A DNA stretch of 64,000 nt from Haliclona indistincta (lineage: Eukaryota; Porifera; Demospongiae; Haplosclerida; Chalinidae). The DNA is taken from positions 9,987,047-10,051,046 of the forward strand of contig OZ024786.1 of NCBI GenBank assembly GCA_964017065.1, written 5' to 3'. A program made the translations under genes and the position numbers. Shown one piece after another: positions 23,457 to 36,700 of this stretch (positions are counted from its first letter, which is position 1; each line of letters starts with the position of its first letter). A model generated the notes under the pieces. It ran no database searches. It saw nothing but the letters and a program-made list of their open reading frames with translations, and had not been told where the DNA came from.

Positions 23457-26400
23457 CAACAGAAAACAGAACACAACATAGAATAGATTATACCTGATGA
23501 AGAAATGAATATAGACAAGTGATAATTGATTATACCTGATAGAGAAATGAATAATATAAATAGACAAGTGATAAATGATTAAGTGATATATGGCAATGAT
23601 ATTGGCAATAAGAAAAAACCGAACGAACAAAACAGAACAAAAACAAGAACAACAAAAAAGAAATTAAAAAAAAAACAAGTGATAGTTATTATTAAATATT
23701 ATTGAATTATTCAATGCCATCCAAGTAGGGAAGAGGAGCCGAAGAATAATTGTTAATCCACATTGAGGCATTTCCTCTCCAAAAGCAGATAGAGAGACGT
23801 TGGAAGAGATGGTGTATTGTCGCACTCGGAAGATTGTCCAGACCGGCAGCATGACCTTGTGTTACAGCAGATTCAGCCAAGGTTAGCTGCTGCATAGGCG
23901 AAATAACTGTAACATCGAGGGCAGCAGGAGAGCCGTCTTTCCATGATGGTAGAAAAACGTCAGCGGGACGAGCACTTGAGTTGGAGAGTAAATATGGAGC
24001 TTCCAACCTTGGAGATAAGGCAGCTAGTCTGGCAGCTGAGAAGATCACGTCTCGTAGAGTGTTATGTCTTGTGATCTTCTCGCTATGTCCAAGACATGAA
24101 AGATGGTGATCTCCAAAAGGGTCAATATGACGGCTACATTGCGCACAAGGGCCCTCTGAAAAAAGGCGAATGCCTAACCAATAGTGAAGGCAGGCACGGA
24201 ACTCCTGATCCAGCATGTGCAGTCCAAGTGCCCTTGATGGGATAACTGAGAGCCAGTCTCCAGCATGTTGAATAGAAGAGGAGAGAGCAAGGGCACGTGA
24301 GCGACTGTCCGGGGCAGAGTCAATGAGCCTTCTTAGAGAGGCCTGGTTGATAGCAGTAGATAGAGCTCTCTGGGTGACAGGGACATCTATGTCTGCAATT
24401 GACAGCCAATGATCTTTCTCTGCATGCAAAGCCACCAATTGAGTATACGGAGCAAGAGACGGCAAGAGTGAAATAGCTGAAGGAGAATTGACAATGTCGG
24501 AAACCATACCAGCACATGAAGTGACAGAACTGATGTATGCTGCTGGAGAGTGAAGAGAAGTACAGCGAAGATTAAGGCCACCCATTGAAACAGGAAGGGT
24601 AGCTTTGAGCCAGCACCAGAGAGAGACTGGGGTACCTAGCAGAGCAACAAATGCCTCCTGCACCTTGCGATCAAATGTAGATAAAGCTTCAGAAATGTAT
24701 AAGGATGGAGTACTGATTGCAAAACTCGGGTGGACCAATCGGGGCTCCAAGTAAAGAGAACCCATTGCGCGTGATGGGGATGTCTGGACGAAGGGTTATA
24801 GAAGATTCAGTGGGGCAGTATAGAAGGCACTTTGATCGATTCAAGGAAAGACCGTAGCTAGGGCCAACTGACTCGATGATATCAAGAGCATGCGTAAGGC
24901 CATCAAGGGTGCCACACAGAGTTCCGTCATCCAGGTACCAAGCATTAAGAACTAACTCAGGAACTTCATCCTTGACTTGCTCTATCAAAGGATGTAAGGC
25001 CATTGCAAACCCTAAGGGGCCAAGAGGGTCTCCTTGCTGCACCCCACACTTGCTAAGGATGATATGATCGCCAAAATGAAGGAAAGGGGAAGAGCGATAG
25101 CAGAGTTCAAGCCAGCTAGATATGGACGGGAGGTGAGACCTGACTGACGTAAACATGTGATTACGACTAATAGTGTTAAAAGCATTTGAAAAATCAAGCT
25201 GGAGGACACATTTGTTGCTGTCTGGCAATGAATCACATTGAAGGACTGACCTTACTGCGTGAACAATGGCCTCAGCCCCATTAGGGATACCAACACCTAG
25301 CTGATGAGGAGACAGATGGTTAGCAGCTAATTGATGAAAAGACTGAACAAGGCATTTAGAAACCAGGCGGCGCAAGACCTCACCAACGGCAATCGGACGA
25401 AGACCACCACTTTTCTTCCTTGTACCTAATAGGAGAGCACCACAGAGGTGTGGGACAATCTCTGCTGGAACCTTGCCTTGAGATAGAAGATTAACGAAAT
25501 CACACAGGGAGTTAAGCAAGTTGGATCTTATAGTGGGAGAGGGGCAGGTGATACCTTCTTTCAGATGAGATGCTCGGAGACCCGATGGACCAGGGCTGGT
25601 GCCATTAGGAAATGATTTGATGCATTCTGAGACGAGAGAAGGAGGGACAACGTAATCAGAAGCAGGAGGGGTAGAGGAAAGGTCAGGAGAAAGGGAGTCA
25701 GTATCGGGATCTGGATGCTTTGATTGCATCTCCTGATGAGATTGTTCTGAGACAGCTACGAGGCCGTCAGAGGCAAGCATTTTAGCTGCCTTACTATACT
25801 GACCATCCTCCATGGCTTGTTTCACACGACCAAGTTTAGCAGCTTCGGGGTTCAGCGCACAATCAGGCTGCAAAGGAGAAGAACTCGCCTCTGACCACAG
25901 AGTGATGATGTCATCATTTGACCAGCGATTTAAACGCTGCTTATAATAGTGGTGTCATGTGTCTTGGAGATGTTGTTACGTGACCGAGAGGGGGATGGAG
26001 CAGACAAAGTGCAGCGAGGAAGCATGAAGAGCTTTGTCCAGCATGCAATAGAATCTGGATCTGAAAGAATGTTGTTCAAGGTTGAAGTGAGAACAGAAGC
26101 CCAGGCATTTCTTGCGTTCTTAGGGACATGGCGAACTGTGGGGACACGCCTACTGTCTGTAGAGAGTACAGTTGACAAAGTAGGAAGATTCCCGTTCACC
26201 GGACCTGAGCTCACAGAAAGATCGCAAGGGACAGCAGGAATAGCCGCCGGAGAAGGCGGGCGAGCAATGTTCTGACAAGACCCAGCACGGCAGTCAGAGC
26301 ATGGACGAGGAGGGTCTGCTCGCGCACAAGAGCACTGCAGCGTGAGCAAGTGCCAGAGGGGCCACACTTACAGCATCTAGGGCCTCGACTGAGTAGCCTA

Positions 26401-26596
26401 GCACGAGCGATCTCACGGTTGAGAGAGATTCTAGCTACCTGTGACGAGGATAGAGGCGGTGGCGGTTGTGCAGCATCATCCACAAGTGAGCCACGTGCGG
26501 CTGAGACCGCCTGCGCGACCTGTGGTGCTGGAATCTGGTCAGCTGGGGAGATTGGCTCTGTAGCTTCCGTCAAAGCCAGTGATGACGACAGACTTG
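23457..26596 (-). mobile_element. Non-LTR retrotransposon (RT plus restriction-like endonuclease), frameshifted
   Basis: Minus-strand LINE. 5' to 3': a Cys-rich zinc-binding region (CCKCGPSGTC, then CSCARADPPRPCSDC) at about 26420-26270; RT domain at about 25680-24790 with LQLDFSNAFN (motif A), CGVQQGDPLGPL (motif B) and YLDD (motif C); a CAQC...DHHLSC motif (about 24160-24095); and RPADVFLPSW...ALDVTV (about 23980-23900), a restriction-like endonuclease signature. These belong to early-branching LINEs (R2/R4/NeSL/HERO-type organisation). Catalytic residues are present, but the reading frame changes at about 26350, 25900 and 24750, so this copy is inactive. TAA microsatellites sit at both ends, suggesting microsatellite targeting. 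No LTRs. Clade not certain. Confidence 0.85.
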
Positions 26597-26690
26597 ATTA
26601 TTATTATTATTATTATTATTATTATCAACAGAAAACAGAACACAACATAGATAGAAGATTATACCTGATGAAGAAATGAATAATAAAAAA
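26597..26690 (-). mobile_element. Truncated LINE tail in tandem, with TAA repeat
   Basis: A (TTA)n tract (26597-26625) followed by about 60 bp nearly identical to the 3' end of the full LINE (compare 23457-23515): AACAGAAAACAGAACACAAC and so on. It is therefore the 3' tail of an earlier, 5'-truncated copy in the same orientation. Confidence 0.75.
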
Positions 26691-26705
26691 GTGCATCTTC
26701 TTTTA

Positions 26706-26735
26706 CGAGCCCCGCCCACCTATCACTCACGTGCG
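26706..26735 (+). promoter_or_regulatory. Conserved upstream box of gene C
   Basis: CGAGCCCCGCCCA, spacer, TCACGTGCG, about 105 bp before the ATG; counterpart of the boxes of genes B and D. Confidence 0.4.
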
Positions 26736-26838
26736 ACAGTCACCCCCACGATCTCGCAGGAGAACAAACAAACAGTCCAGCGCTGTGAGTCTGTGACCGG
26801 GATTCTCTTTACTTAGCTAGCAATATTTAACCTGAGCA

Positions 26839-29800
26839 ATGTCTGACAGTGAGTTACAATAACGTGTGTTCTCATAAATTGTGTGTGTAGCTGTACACGG
26901 TCTTAGTCAGTCAGATCTTTCCACAATAATTATGATTTATCGTACACAGATATTCTACCGCCGACCATCTTCCAGTTGACAACTGAATTGATTGATATGA
27001 ACGATTGGTACACTCTAGGTGTGGCTTTGAGAGTTCATCCCAATAAGCTAAGGGAGGGCGGGGTAATTTCGCCCACGGGGTAATTCCGCTCATTCCAAGT
27101 TCGAGCAGCTGATGCCTGCAAACAAGCAAGCGAACGGCAGCAGCAAAGTGCTGAATAAATTGCTACACTATATAGCTATACTGAACTGCTGAAGCAAGCG
27201 CATGAGCTTGCTTTCTTTTGATAAAAAATTAATATCTTTTCATCATGTTAGACGAAAAACTACAAAAAAACTTCCTAAAACTTACTTAGCTCAATCACGC
27301 TTTATACTCAGAGCCTCATGTAAGCATAGAATGGATTATTAACAGTCAATTATACTATAAATAAAAGTTTGGGATGCTCAGACACTCCAGATCTCTGACT
27401 GTAAGCGGCTTTGGAGCGCACTCACGAGGAAGGAATTTTTAAGAGGTGTGGCTTGCTGAAATCACGACAGGAAATGAATGTTTTGAAAAAGTATGCTGAG
27501 CGAGGAGGAAGAATGGCTCTGTGACTTCTGTCAGCGACATGATTGTTAATCACAACAACTGGAACTCGGTTTTCTATGACTCATCACTTATTCATCCATG
27601 TTTATTCAGCATTCTGATTTCATGTTCATGTACCACGAATAATTGGCTGCTGACTCACATGATTGCGCACGAATACTGTCAGAGATTATTGGGAAATAGT
27701 ATAGAACCTTTCTTTCATGGCTAGAAACCGTTTCCCCTAGCAATTCCTCTTCACAATAGAAAAAGCGTGGTGGGCGGAATTACCCCGAAAAAATAATTTT
27801 GGAATTTTCTCAGTAATTAGGAAAGTCAAGCTGCTGTTATTATTAACGGTGATCGTGACTTGCTCTAGTTGCAACCACCAAGAGCACTTAGATTGACCTA
27901 CAAGATCCTGCTATTGGTTGTTGGAAAGATTGTTCTCTGCTGGAGTAAAGCAGCTCTTAAGTTGAAAATACGGAAGTGTGGGCGGAATTCCCCCGCCCTC
28001 CCTTACAAGAGATCCAGAGATCATCTCCTCAAGAGGGAATTCAACGATGGAAGATTGATTTGCTACAGCATTGGGTGAGCTCAACACCTCATGCCTCGTG
28101 GAGCATGATTGTAACAGCTCTAGAGAATATAGAACACCACACACTGTCAGCGAAACTGAGAGAGAAGTATCATATTTCAGGTATGATAATTATGTGAGCA
28201 ATTTTATCTACTTGTTCTTATCGCCATTATGATATAGTGCATGAAGGAGACACTCCACACTTTCCACCAATAATACAGAAAGTGCTGATAGTGCTGTAGG
28301 AGTGAAGCTACTACCACCCACATAACCATTATAGACCATAGATTGTTTGTTTAGAATATGCATTGCTATGGTAACCACTCAAGTAAATGTTGACACAGGA
28401 TGGATGATATGAGATGAGTGCGAGGATTCTATATGGCTTTCTATCGGGATTGTATACCGCATAGATCCGGTTCGTCGAGGTCTCTAACCTGCTTAGAGTA
28501 TAGCAACCGTTGCTATCCAACAAGGAATTTAAATGCTAGTGTGTACCAAATATGCATCGCAAGTGTGCTGTACTCGAAACCCAGTGTTTTGGTCAATAGT
28601 TACTGTTACTGTTACAATAGTTACTGTTGCATGTATTTAGTTCACATAATACCTGCCAAAATGTATGCACATTAAGTTTTGTTATCATTAGGTCAACAGG
28701 AATGTACCTCACCGGTCACTGCACTAGCTACCACATCAACTACTACTGGTCTGGCTACTACTGCATCTACTTCTAATGCTCAAGGTACCATGCAGAGAGA
28801 TGCATTTGCGAATCATATTATCATTGCTCATTGCTGCTCAGCGATGATAGGCAGTCACTACACTAGCTACACTGCACTTGTTCTTGCTATGATTCATTGC
28901 CAGATATCTAATACTAACCATTCCTAATTACTGCCATAAACTGGATTGTATTACTACTAAACTATAGTAGCGACTTACCTCTTCGCTTTTTTAAATGCTA
29001 AGCATGCTCGATGGCAAGAACACTACAATGCATGTTGAAACTAGACGCCATGATTGTAGAATGCTAACTGCAGTCACTCCCCTTAAAATTATACTAAAAC
29101 TATGATGTTCAAGTGAACATTGAATCAATTTTTTCACTTGCAATGTAAACAAACTATTCGGTCTATAGTAGAACTCTTAACCTTTGCATAGAGATGAAGG
29201 GAGCAAGTAATTTTGTATGCGTTTACTGCTAGCAGGTAGCCCGTTTTTGTATCAGCCCATTTAGGAAATTGGTCAGTATTTTTGATAGGAAATGTATTGG
29301 CTGTTTGAACTGAGTACTGTGCAAGCCCTTTCAGCTATTGACCAACATACAGAAATTCACAATAGAAAGATGGGAGCAGGCATTCAGAGTGCCCAGAGAA
29401 GTCAACCACCAAATAACCCCCACACAGATCGTTGTAGTCATGCATTGAGATAATACATGAGAAAATTGACTCTTATTGCTGGTAATGTTATGTAGTCTCT
29501 TCTCTGTAGAAGCATCAACTCAGGTCATAGTACCTGGAAAGTTTCGAGAAGATTTTGAAGACATTCAGAATAGATTTGCTCAGCTCTTTGATGAAGTAGC
29601 CGAGATATTAGAGAATGAAGAATCAGTCACTCCAGAACGATTAAAACAATTTGTTTCCAGAATCCCAGAGATGAATGATTCACTGGATAATGCTCACTCT
29701 ATCTCAGATATCATCGATAAAATACAAAAACACTCATCTCTTACATGTTGCACATATCTGAAAGGAATCGCTAGGCGATTTAATATCCCTTCTGTCACTG

Positions 29801-32283
29801 AAAAAATTGAATACTACTACCGAATTGTCAATCAATTTTGCCACCATAAGTTAACACACCATGTCTACATAAAACCATTTCTCACTGCCAAGTCAATATG
29901 TTTTAATTCTTCAACAACCATCACTTTCAAGTTGCGCTGGAACCCAGCAGAGAAGACGCTTTCTGATATACAAGACCTTCTCCAACAAGCCTTTGAAGAG
30001 CAGAGTATCTACATACACATCATGGTGGTTAGAGGAGGGAGTGTACGGGTAATCTGCTGTGCTACACTGTATCTAATGACCGAACTAGTGAGGCTAGCAC
30101 AGAAGAACAGGGAGTTGCTGGTGGAAAGCAGTGTCACCTACCTTAGGGTAGGAAACACTATAGTAGTGGACACCAGTGATCAGAAAGAGGTGAGGATATG
30201 TTATCATAAAAACTGTGTCATTTTAGATTTCCATCATCAGATATCACTTGTGAAAGATCTTGTACTTCAACTAACCATTGCACTTCAGTTGAAAGGTGAG
30301 TTGAAAGTAGATTTATCACTAAATACAAACATGCTGCTCTTGTTTCAAATCACAGATTCCTTGAGGGGACCTGATTCTCAAGGTATGGTAATACATTGTA
30401 TGTGGCTGTGTTGCAGTCATACTGTGCACATGGGTCATGAGTGTTTCCTACCCACAGCAGCTGAGGATGTGATGAAGAGTATGACACACTCCAGTGCTGT
30501 GAGTGATGGTGTTACTGATGATGGTATAGTACATAATGGTTGTCAACATACCCAGAGTGAGCCCTCCAGCTCTATATGGCAGATCACATGGGAGGAGGCT
30601 GAGTATATCTTGACTTATAAACCAGATGGAACCTTTCTTGTTAGAGAAAGAAAGGGGAAACCTGTTACTGATCCATCATCATCATCAGTCAGCACACATG
30701 TCATCAGTGTTGTGTGAGTAGCACATGTTACCATGGTAACTGGTGTTTATTGTTTGTACAGTGTCTATGGGAGGGTCAGGCATGTAGGAATCTACAAAAG
30801 AGGACACTACTATGGATTCATCAATGATGAAAAATAAACATCAGTTGAACACTGTGTAGTAGTTCTCTCAAGAACAGGGATTACTCTTCATGGTAGAACA
30901 AAACTTATACTGACCAATCGACTATTTCCTGACAAGTGAGCTATCAGTAATGTTGTTTGTTTTTATCACTTCTCACTATCTGCAGAGATACTCTTGCTAA
31001 CCTACCATCAGATATACCCACTATCAGACGAGTGAGTGTGTAAATTGTACTTTTCCAATCACTCGATTTTAGTATTTGCATTTTTGCGAATTTAATTCCA
31101 AATTGATGATTGATTTTAGCTACGTACCTACTATCAAGATGCCATACAGAAATAACTAATACCTGCAAGTACTGAGAGGCAAATGTTTAGAGATTCAATG
31201 TGTAATGGTATTGTCTGTTATAGCCATTTGTTACCCGTGCGCAGTATATGCAGGAGGGTTATGCATTTGAGTTTGTATACATACGTACGTAATTATATAT
31301 GTGTGTTGTCAGGAAACACGCCTGTTTGCGTCTTAATGCTCGAAAATCTCCACAAAAGCACTCTAGCTTTACACTGAATTTATAGTACGTTTTCTATGCT
31401 GGCAAGCCTTGCTTGAGTGGCTAATCCAGAGCACTTTACGGCATTGTGGGTGTGTCACCCAACCTCCTATATCTATCCACATCGACATCTAGGCCTGCAC
31501 TCAATCTCACATGTACCGTCATCAGGTGCTGTCTATGGACTGTTGCAGTAATGCTGGAGTAGTCGTGTACTAACTATGTAGATCTTAGCTCAGCACACGG
31601 GTATCTGTTCATTAGAACTCTGGTCTAAAATTTTATAACTGTAGTGTGTTTAGCTTCTGATAATAATCACTACATGTTATTTAACCTCCTCAGTATCACA
31701 CATTCAGTGATGTGGCATCACTTCCCAAGCATTACCCTCACCATGATGAGAGCACATGGCTCTGCAGACAGCTCAGTAAGGAGGAGTCAGAGAGGTTGCT
31801 GAGAGGGAGGATAGATGAGACATTCCTAGTGAGAGCAACTGACCTGTCAGGTCCCAGTCACCTCTTCACAGTGGATATTGTGTAAGTCAATGTAATAACA
31901 ATAATCATTTTAATCTGACGCAAATGTCATACTGCATGGTGTGAGCTTTCATTATAATCGTATGATAATAATTATTATTAGTAATTTTAGTTAGTCAAAA
32001 ACTTTGTCAGTGTTTGAATTGACATTAATACACTATACATTATCATCACTGTGTGTGTGTTAGTTGTTTGTTGTCCTTTAGGGTACAGAGGAAGGTGGTC
32101 AGTCTGTGTGTTTATAGAGATGATGATTGGTTAAGACTTGAAGGAATGAGAGAAAGATATGACTCTATCAACACCATAGTGTTGAGTCATGCCACTAGAA
32201 CAGTTCCTATAATAATTATTGGTGATCTTGAAGTACAAGTACAATTTCAATATCCAGTGCACTCATCAAAGTATTATAAATAA
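26839..32283 (+). pseudogene. Gene C: Death-SH2-SH2 copy, disrupted
   Basis: Exons: 26839-26848, 26950-28180 (Death, split by a transposon), 28692-28784 (Thr linker), 29510-30189, 30241-30295, 30356-30382, 30458-30713, 30762-30935, 30986-31031, 31694-31881, 32082-32283. Two lesions. A 953-bp element sits inside the Death coding sequence at 27051-28003, and TAA at 30835-30837 replaces the TAC (Tyr) found at that place in SH2-1 of the paralogs. Leaving out the element and one TA restores frame for the whole model (669 codons), so the insertion is the only frame lesion. SH2-1 keeps FLVR and SH2-2 keeps ETFLVR. The helical half is close to gene B. The introns at 30190, 30296 and 30383 are 51, 60 and 75 bp without stops, as in gene A. 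Probably no full-length product. Confidence 0.8.
27051..28003. mobile_element. TA-flanked DNA transposon inside Death exon of gene C
   Basis: Terminal inverted repeats of about 26 bp: AGGGAGGGCGGGG then AATT then GCCCAC on the left, and the complement on the right with a few mismatches. TA lies on both sides (27049-27050, 28004-28005). Paralogs B, D and G have AAGCTACAAGAGATCCAG unbroken here. The TA duplication is consistent with a Tc1/mariner-type mechanism. No transposase recognised. A related segment (GTGGGCGGAATTACCCCG) occurs near 27770. Confidence 0.9.
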
Positions 32284-32391
32284 TGTGCTTCTCTTTCTGT
32301 TTGTCAGATTTTGTTAAAAAGTGAAAAAAGGTAAAAAGTTAAAGTTAGTTATTTTAAAAAGTTTTTAAACAAAATGACATTATTCATTGTT

Positions 32392-33253
32392 CTAAGTAGA
32401 TGGTACATTGTAATTATCTGGTATAGTAATGAACAGTGAGTGTCTCATTCAAGCACCTACTGACCTTGAGAAGTGTCCTTTACCTGCAATGAACGATACA
32501 GATGAAGAATAATAAATGTATTAACCAGCCCTGTAATATCTAGTAACAAAGTCACTAGGCACACGAAGTGATCAAGGGAGCGTGCAACTCTGTATTTTCA
32601 CAATACAATGATGAAATCCAAACATGGCTGCCGTTTGACACAGGAATCTGCTGTCTACCTCTGCTGGGGTATGTTGATTACTACTACTCTCAATAACATG
32701 TGCTGCGATCTGAAAGGTGACTAGGTGAGAGTTGCGAGACTAAATGCAGGGCATAATCAACGCATTTCCTCCTTTTTAGATCATGAAGACCTTTTTGGAT
32801 GATACTATATTTAGCATCAGGATTTTGCCGTTTACTGTTATAAGCTTAATTCTTTGACGGGTAGGTCTCGATGATTTCTTGATAGTAGCATGCATGCTTT
32901 TTGGCTTCTATTCTCTTCACTATGTGCACTTAGTGACAGTGAGTTGCTCTGCAACAGTGCAGTGTTGTTTCGAATCTAACACTAGCTAGCACATCAAGTG
33001 GAGACAAGACTAAAATCAAAAATACCTGTCTTGCCCTGAAACAACATTACAGTGTCACAATCAACTATGTACACATGCAGTTTACCATGTGTGTCCTCTA
33101 CAAAGAACAACTCTCCTTGTCTGATAACTTTAGTCTCTCCACTGCTCACAGTGATCTCAACATCAGCATCAAGGTTGACTATGTACTGTCGCCGTGGAGC
33201 ATTGTGCCATGATAAATTATATGAAGGTGGAGTCTCTCTAAACAGTACCAGTG
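32392..33253 (-). pseudogene. Cupin 3' half behind gene C
   Basis: Minus-strand exons about 33086-33253 (GETPPSYNLSWHNAPRRQYIVNL-type segment through VEDTHG) and 32392-32483 (KGHFSRSVGA...). Both are in frame and join in phase at G|GTAAAC and CAG|GTAAAGG. The Tyr codon that is a stop in the complete gene is intact here. The two 5' exons and promoter are absent, so expression is unlikely. It faces gene C tail to tail. Confidence 0.7.
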
Positions 33254-33587
33254 CTGGGAACTAACCCATTTTGTTTGACAAGTGACGATGTATTCACAGT
33301 GGTATAATCATGATTTACAGTGCACAAGACTACCTGTTAAAATTCTGATATTATATACATCAGTGTTGGTTGCAGTGGTATGGGAACAGTGATCTGTATT
33401 GCAAGTCTCTTGATTACAAATTTACATGTAGCTGTACACAACATGAACATGTGCTTGATCCAAAGGTATAGAATAATTCTTCGTGATTGCAAGCACATGA
33501 TAGATTCTTTAGATGTTTGTGTACTGATTTGTGGTCAGCAGTTTAGTCGGTGGAGTTACTACATGTACAAAGCTAACCTCCGTTGTA

Positions 33588-33616
33588 CGAGCCCCACCCA
33601 TTTTCTCTCACGTGCG
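33588..33616 (+). promoter_or_regulatory. Conserved upstream box of gene D
   Basis: CGAGCCCCACCCA, spacer, TCACGTGCG, about 150 bp before the ATG, as for genes B and C. Confidence 0.4.
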
Positions 33617-33763
33617 AAAAACAAACAAACGCCCACGAGCAATGGAATGTAGGAGGAGGTCGAACCGCGGACACAAACAAAACGGTCTAGAGCTATCGCA
33701 GTAGCGCTGTATCTATGCTGAAGCTCTCTCTCTACTTATTCTTAGTTGTTTATAACCTCAACA

Positions 33764-36700
33764 ATGTCTGACAGTGAGTTACAATAACTTATTTTATGCA
33801 CGTCATGATTTCGTGTACACAGATATTCCAGCTCCAACCATCTTCCAGTTGACAACTGAATTGATAGAAATGATGGACTGGTATTCTCTTGGTGTGGCTT
33901 TGAGGATTCATCCCAATAAGCTACAAGAGATCCAAAAATCATGTCCACAAGAGGGAATTCCACGATGGAGGATTGATTTGCTACAGCATTGGCTGAACTC
34001 AACACCTGATGCCTCGTGGAATGATATCATAGTCGCTTTGAAGACAATCGGTCACCACACACTATCAGCTAAACTGAGAGAAAAATACATTTTGCCGTTA
34101 GCAGGTCAACAGGACTGCTCTACACCACCAGATCATACTGGACTTACTATTGTTCCATCCACTACTGCTACTAGTGATTCAGGTAAAGTATATAGCATGC
34201 ATTTTCTATAGCAAACATTGCAGATGTATAATGATGATACATGAGTACTGCATATTGCAGACCCATTGCATGCCACGTCACAGTCGTGCACATCCGTGTA
34301 TCTTCGTACTCGTTGGAGGACAACAAACAGTTTTAGCGATGCTACGTACACGCGGCAAAGTGACAGTGTAGATACAATCATAGGTAAACTCTGCAGGCAA
34401 GTTTCTTAGAGTTTACTGCTTCCATCGCTGTAGCAGAAGTACGAGAAAGGCTACCTGTCCTCCAATATGGCGTCCAGTCACGTGATGGTGACGTTACGCG
34501 CAATGGGTCTACTATTATTCTTGAGTGTGGGCGGAGGCATACTGTGGTTGGTCTGTCATTCTGTCGGTTACATCAGCTTCTAGATGTACGCTGAAAGTTA
34601 AGCTTTGAAATCTGCAATGTTATATATTATTTTGCTTTTGTAAAATAATGTAAAAGTTTATACGAAGCTTTGTTCACGAATTATGCCATGATTTGTGTTG
34701 CTGACAAACTAGGATTGTATACTGGCTAATGGCTGTCCCTAACCATTACAAGTCATCTGCCACTATTCTTCTTTTTGCTGAGACATTGAGATTAACCTCG
34801 GCCCTAGTGACAGTTCTCACGTAATAAATAACTCAACCACAGCCCCACGATTTTGATCCTTTACTTCTATCGTTTTTTTTTCAAAATTCACATTCAAAGT
34901 GGGCGTTTGGGCATTTTGCATATCACAAGTTTTCACGGCCGCTAGATTATTGTACTAGACTAGATTAGGCTGTTTGATACGTGCACTGACAAGAGCTCAT
35001 TACCTAAGAGTATGCAACAGTTAATATACCCTGTTGGACTGGGTTGGGAATTTTCTGCTTCACAAGTTTATACAGGGAAAGCATTAGGCTGCAATGTTAA
35101 TGGTATTCACAGTTGTGTAATGATTTTCACAACTGCAGTAATGAATAATGATCACAGTATTCGAAAATGCCCAATGCTATCCAATGGAGCTTATTGACAG
35201 TTGCATACTCATAAAGGCTCGTCTGCACTAGGGGTCTAATGCGGTTCAATGCGCATTCGAAACCAGTTTAATCCTGTCCGCACTACACGTCGATTTTGCT
35301 AAACTGAATCAATGTGAATCAATGCGCATTCGCCCAATCCACCTATGGAGGTGCGTTGAAGTGACTTGAAACTGGATTGGACGTGGGTGTGGTCTCAAAC
35401 ACATGTCGTGCGGCTAGTACAGTGCTAAAGAAGAAAGCCCTAGCTGGTCCACACTCAGGCGAAGAAAGGGCACGAAACACACAGACTAGCGATGGTATGT
35501 TGTAAGACCAATTTTCTGGTTGTTTAGCAAGCTGTTGCTTACGTCACATGACGCGATCGACACTAGCACGTTGATCTAATGGCGACCAGTGCGGACATGC
35601 TGTAAGCAGATTGATGCACTTTGATCCGATCTTTAGCTAATGTGCATTGAACCAGTTCTGTAGTGCGGACGAGCCTTAAGTAATGAACTGATACAATTTT
35701 TGATCATGCATGCACAGTTGATATTATTAGACTAATCCTTTAGATGTACAAGATCGTTCTACTGCATCAGCTACACATCTAACATCTACTATAGCAACAA
35801 CTGACACTTCAGTATCAGCTACTAGCTCTACTACTATTACTCAAAGTACGTTGTTCATCATTCATTGTCAATTAGTTTCAATTGTGCACAATATGTACAA
35901 ATTGTATTTAGAAAATCTGGTAACATGTTTAAGGATAAAGCAGTTGCACGTGCGCATGCAATCTTGACCTTAACTTCAAACATTTATTATTTCTTACCTG
36001 TATATCTCAGCTCGCGTATTCCTTGCTTGCTAGCTGTTATAATTAGCCACGGACCCTATTATACTGCGAAGTCTCAATTGTATTGCAGCTATGGAGAAAG
36101 TTATGGCTGCTTTTCGTATAAATTTTTTCAAACAAGAGCCTGGAGTGTAAATTGCAATGCAGCCAATCTCCTTTTCACAGCAGTTAGCCTGAGTTAGTCC
36201 AGAGGGGGCTTTGTTGAGACATTTTGGTTTTTGTACTCTGTTGGCAAAATATAGGCGAGAAACAGATAGAGAATATTGAGTCTTAAACTTGAGATCGACA
36301 TGCTTTGAAAGCAAGCCGTTCTTTTACAAAGTCTCGTCAAAGCCCCTCCACCCATGTCTTGGGTACCTTACTGTATTCTTGGCTATGGCTGTACGTTCTC
36401 TTTATGCCAGAGTGCTTTTTAAAAATTTGCAAGATTTTTTGTCAATATTTTCCACTGAATGGGTGTGGTTATGGTGGAGCGTAAATAATTTGCTTGAATG
36501 CCACCTAATAAATTTAAAGCCTCGTACAAATACAGGACTGAATACTTACACACTAACACATGTGAACATTATTATGCTATATTATATCAGTCATGACTGA
36601 GTGTTTCTGATTAAAGCAACTCAGGTGATTGTATCAGAGAGCTACAAAAGAGTTTACGACGATATTCAAGGAAAGTTTGTATCACTATTTTATGAGGTCA

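Noticed and set aside
24876..26679. Plus-strand open frames over the LINE
   Set aside because: Antisense shadows of the RT and zinc-binding regions.
23457..26690. LTR retrotransposon with direct repeats at both ends
   Set aside because: The shared end sequence is a LINE tail followed by TAA repeats; no integrase, protease or primer-binding site, and RT plus endonuclease order is LINE-type.
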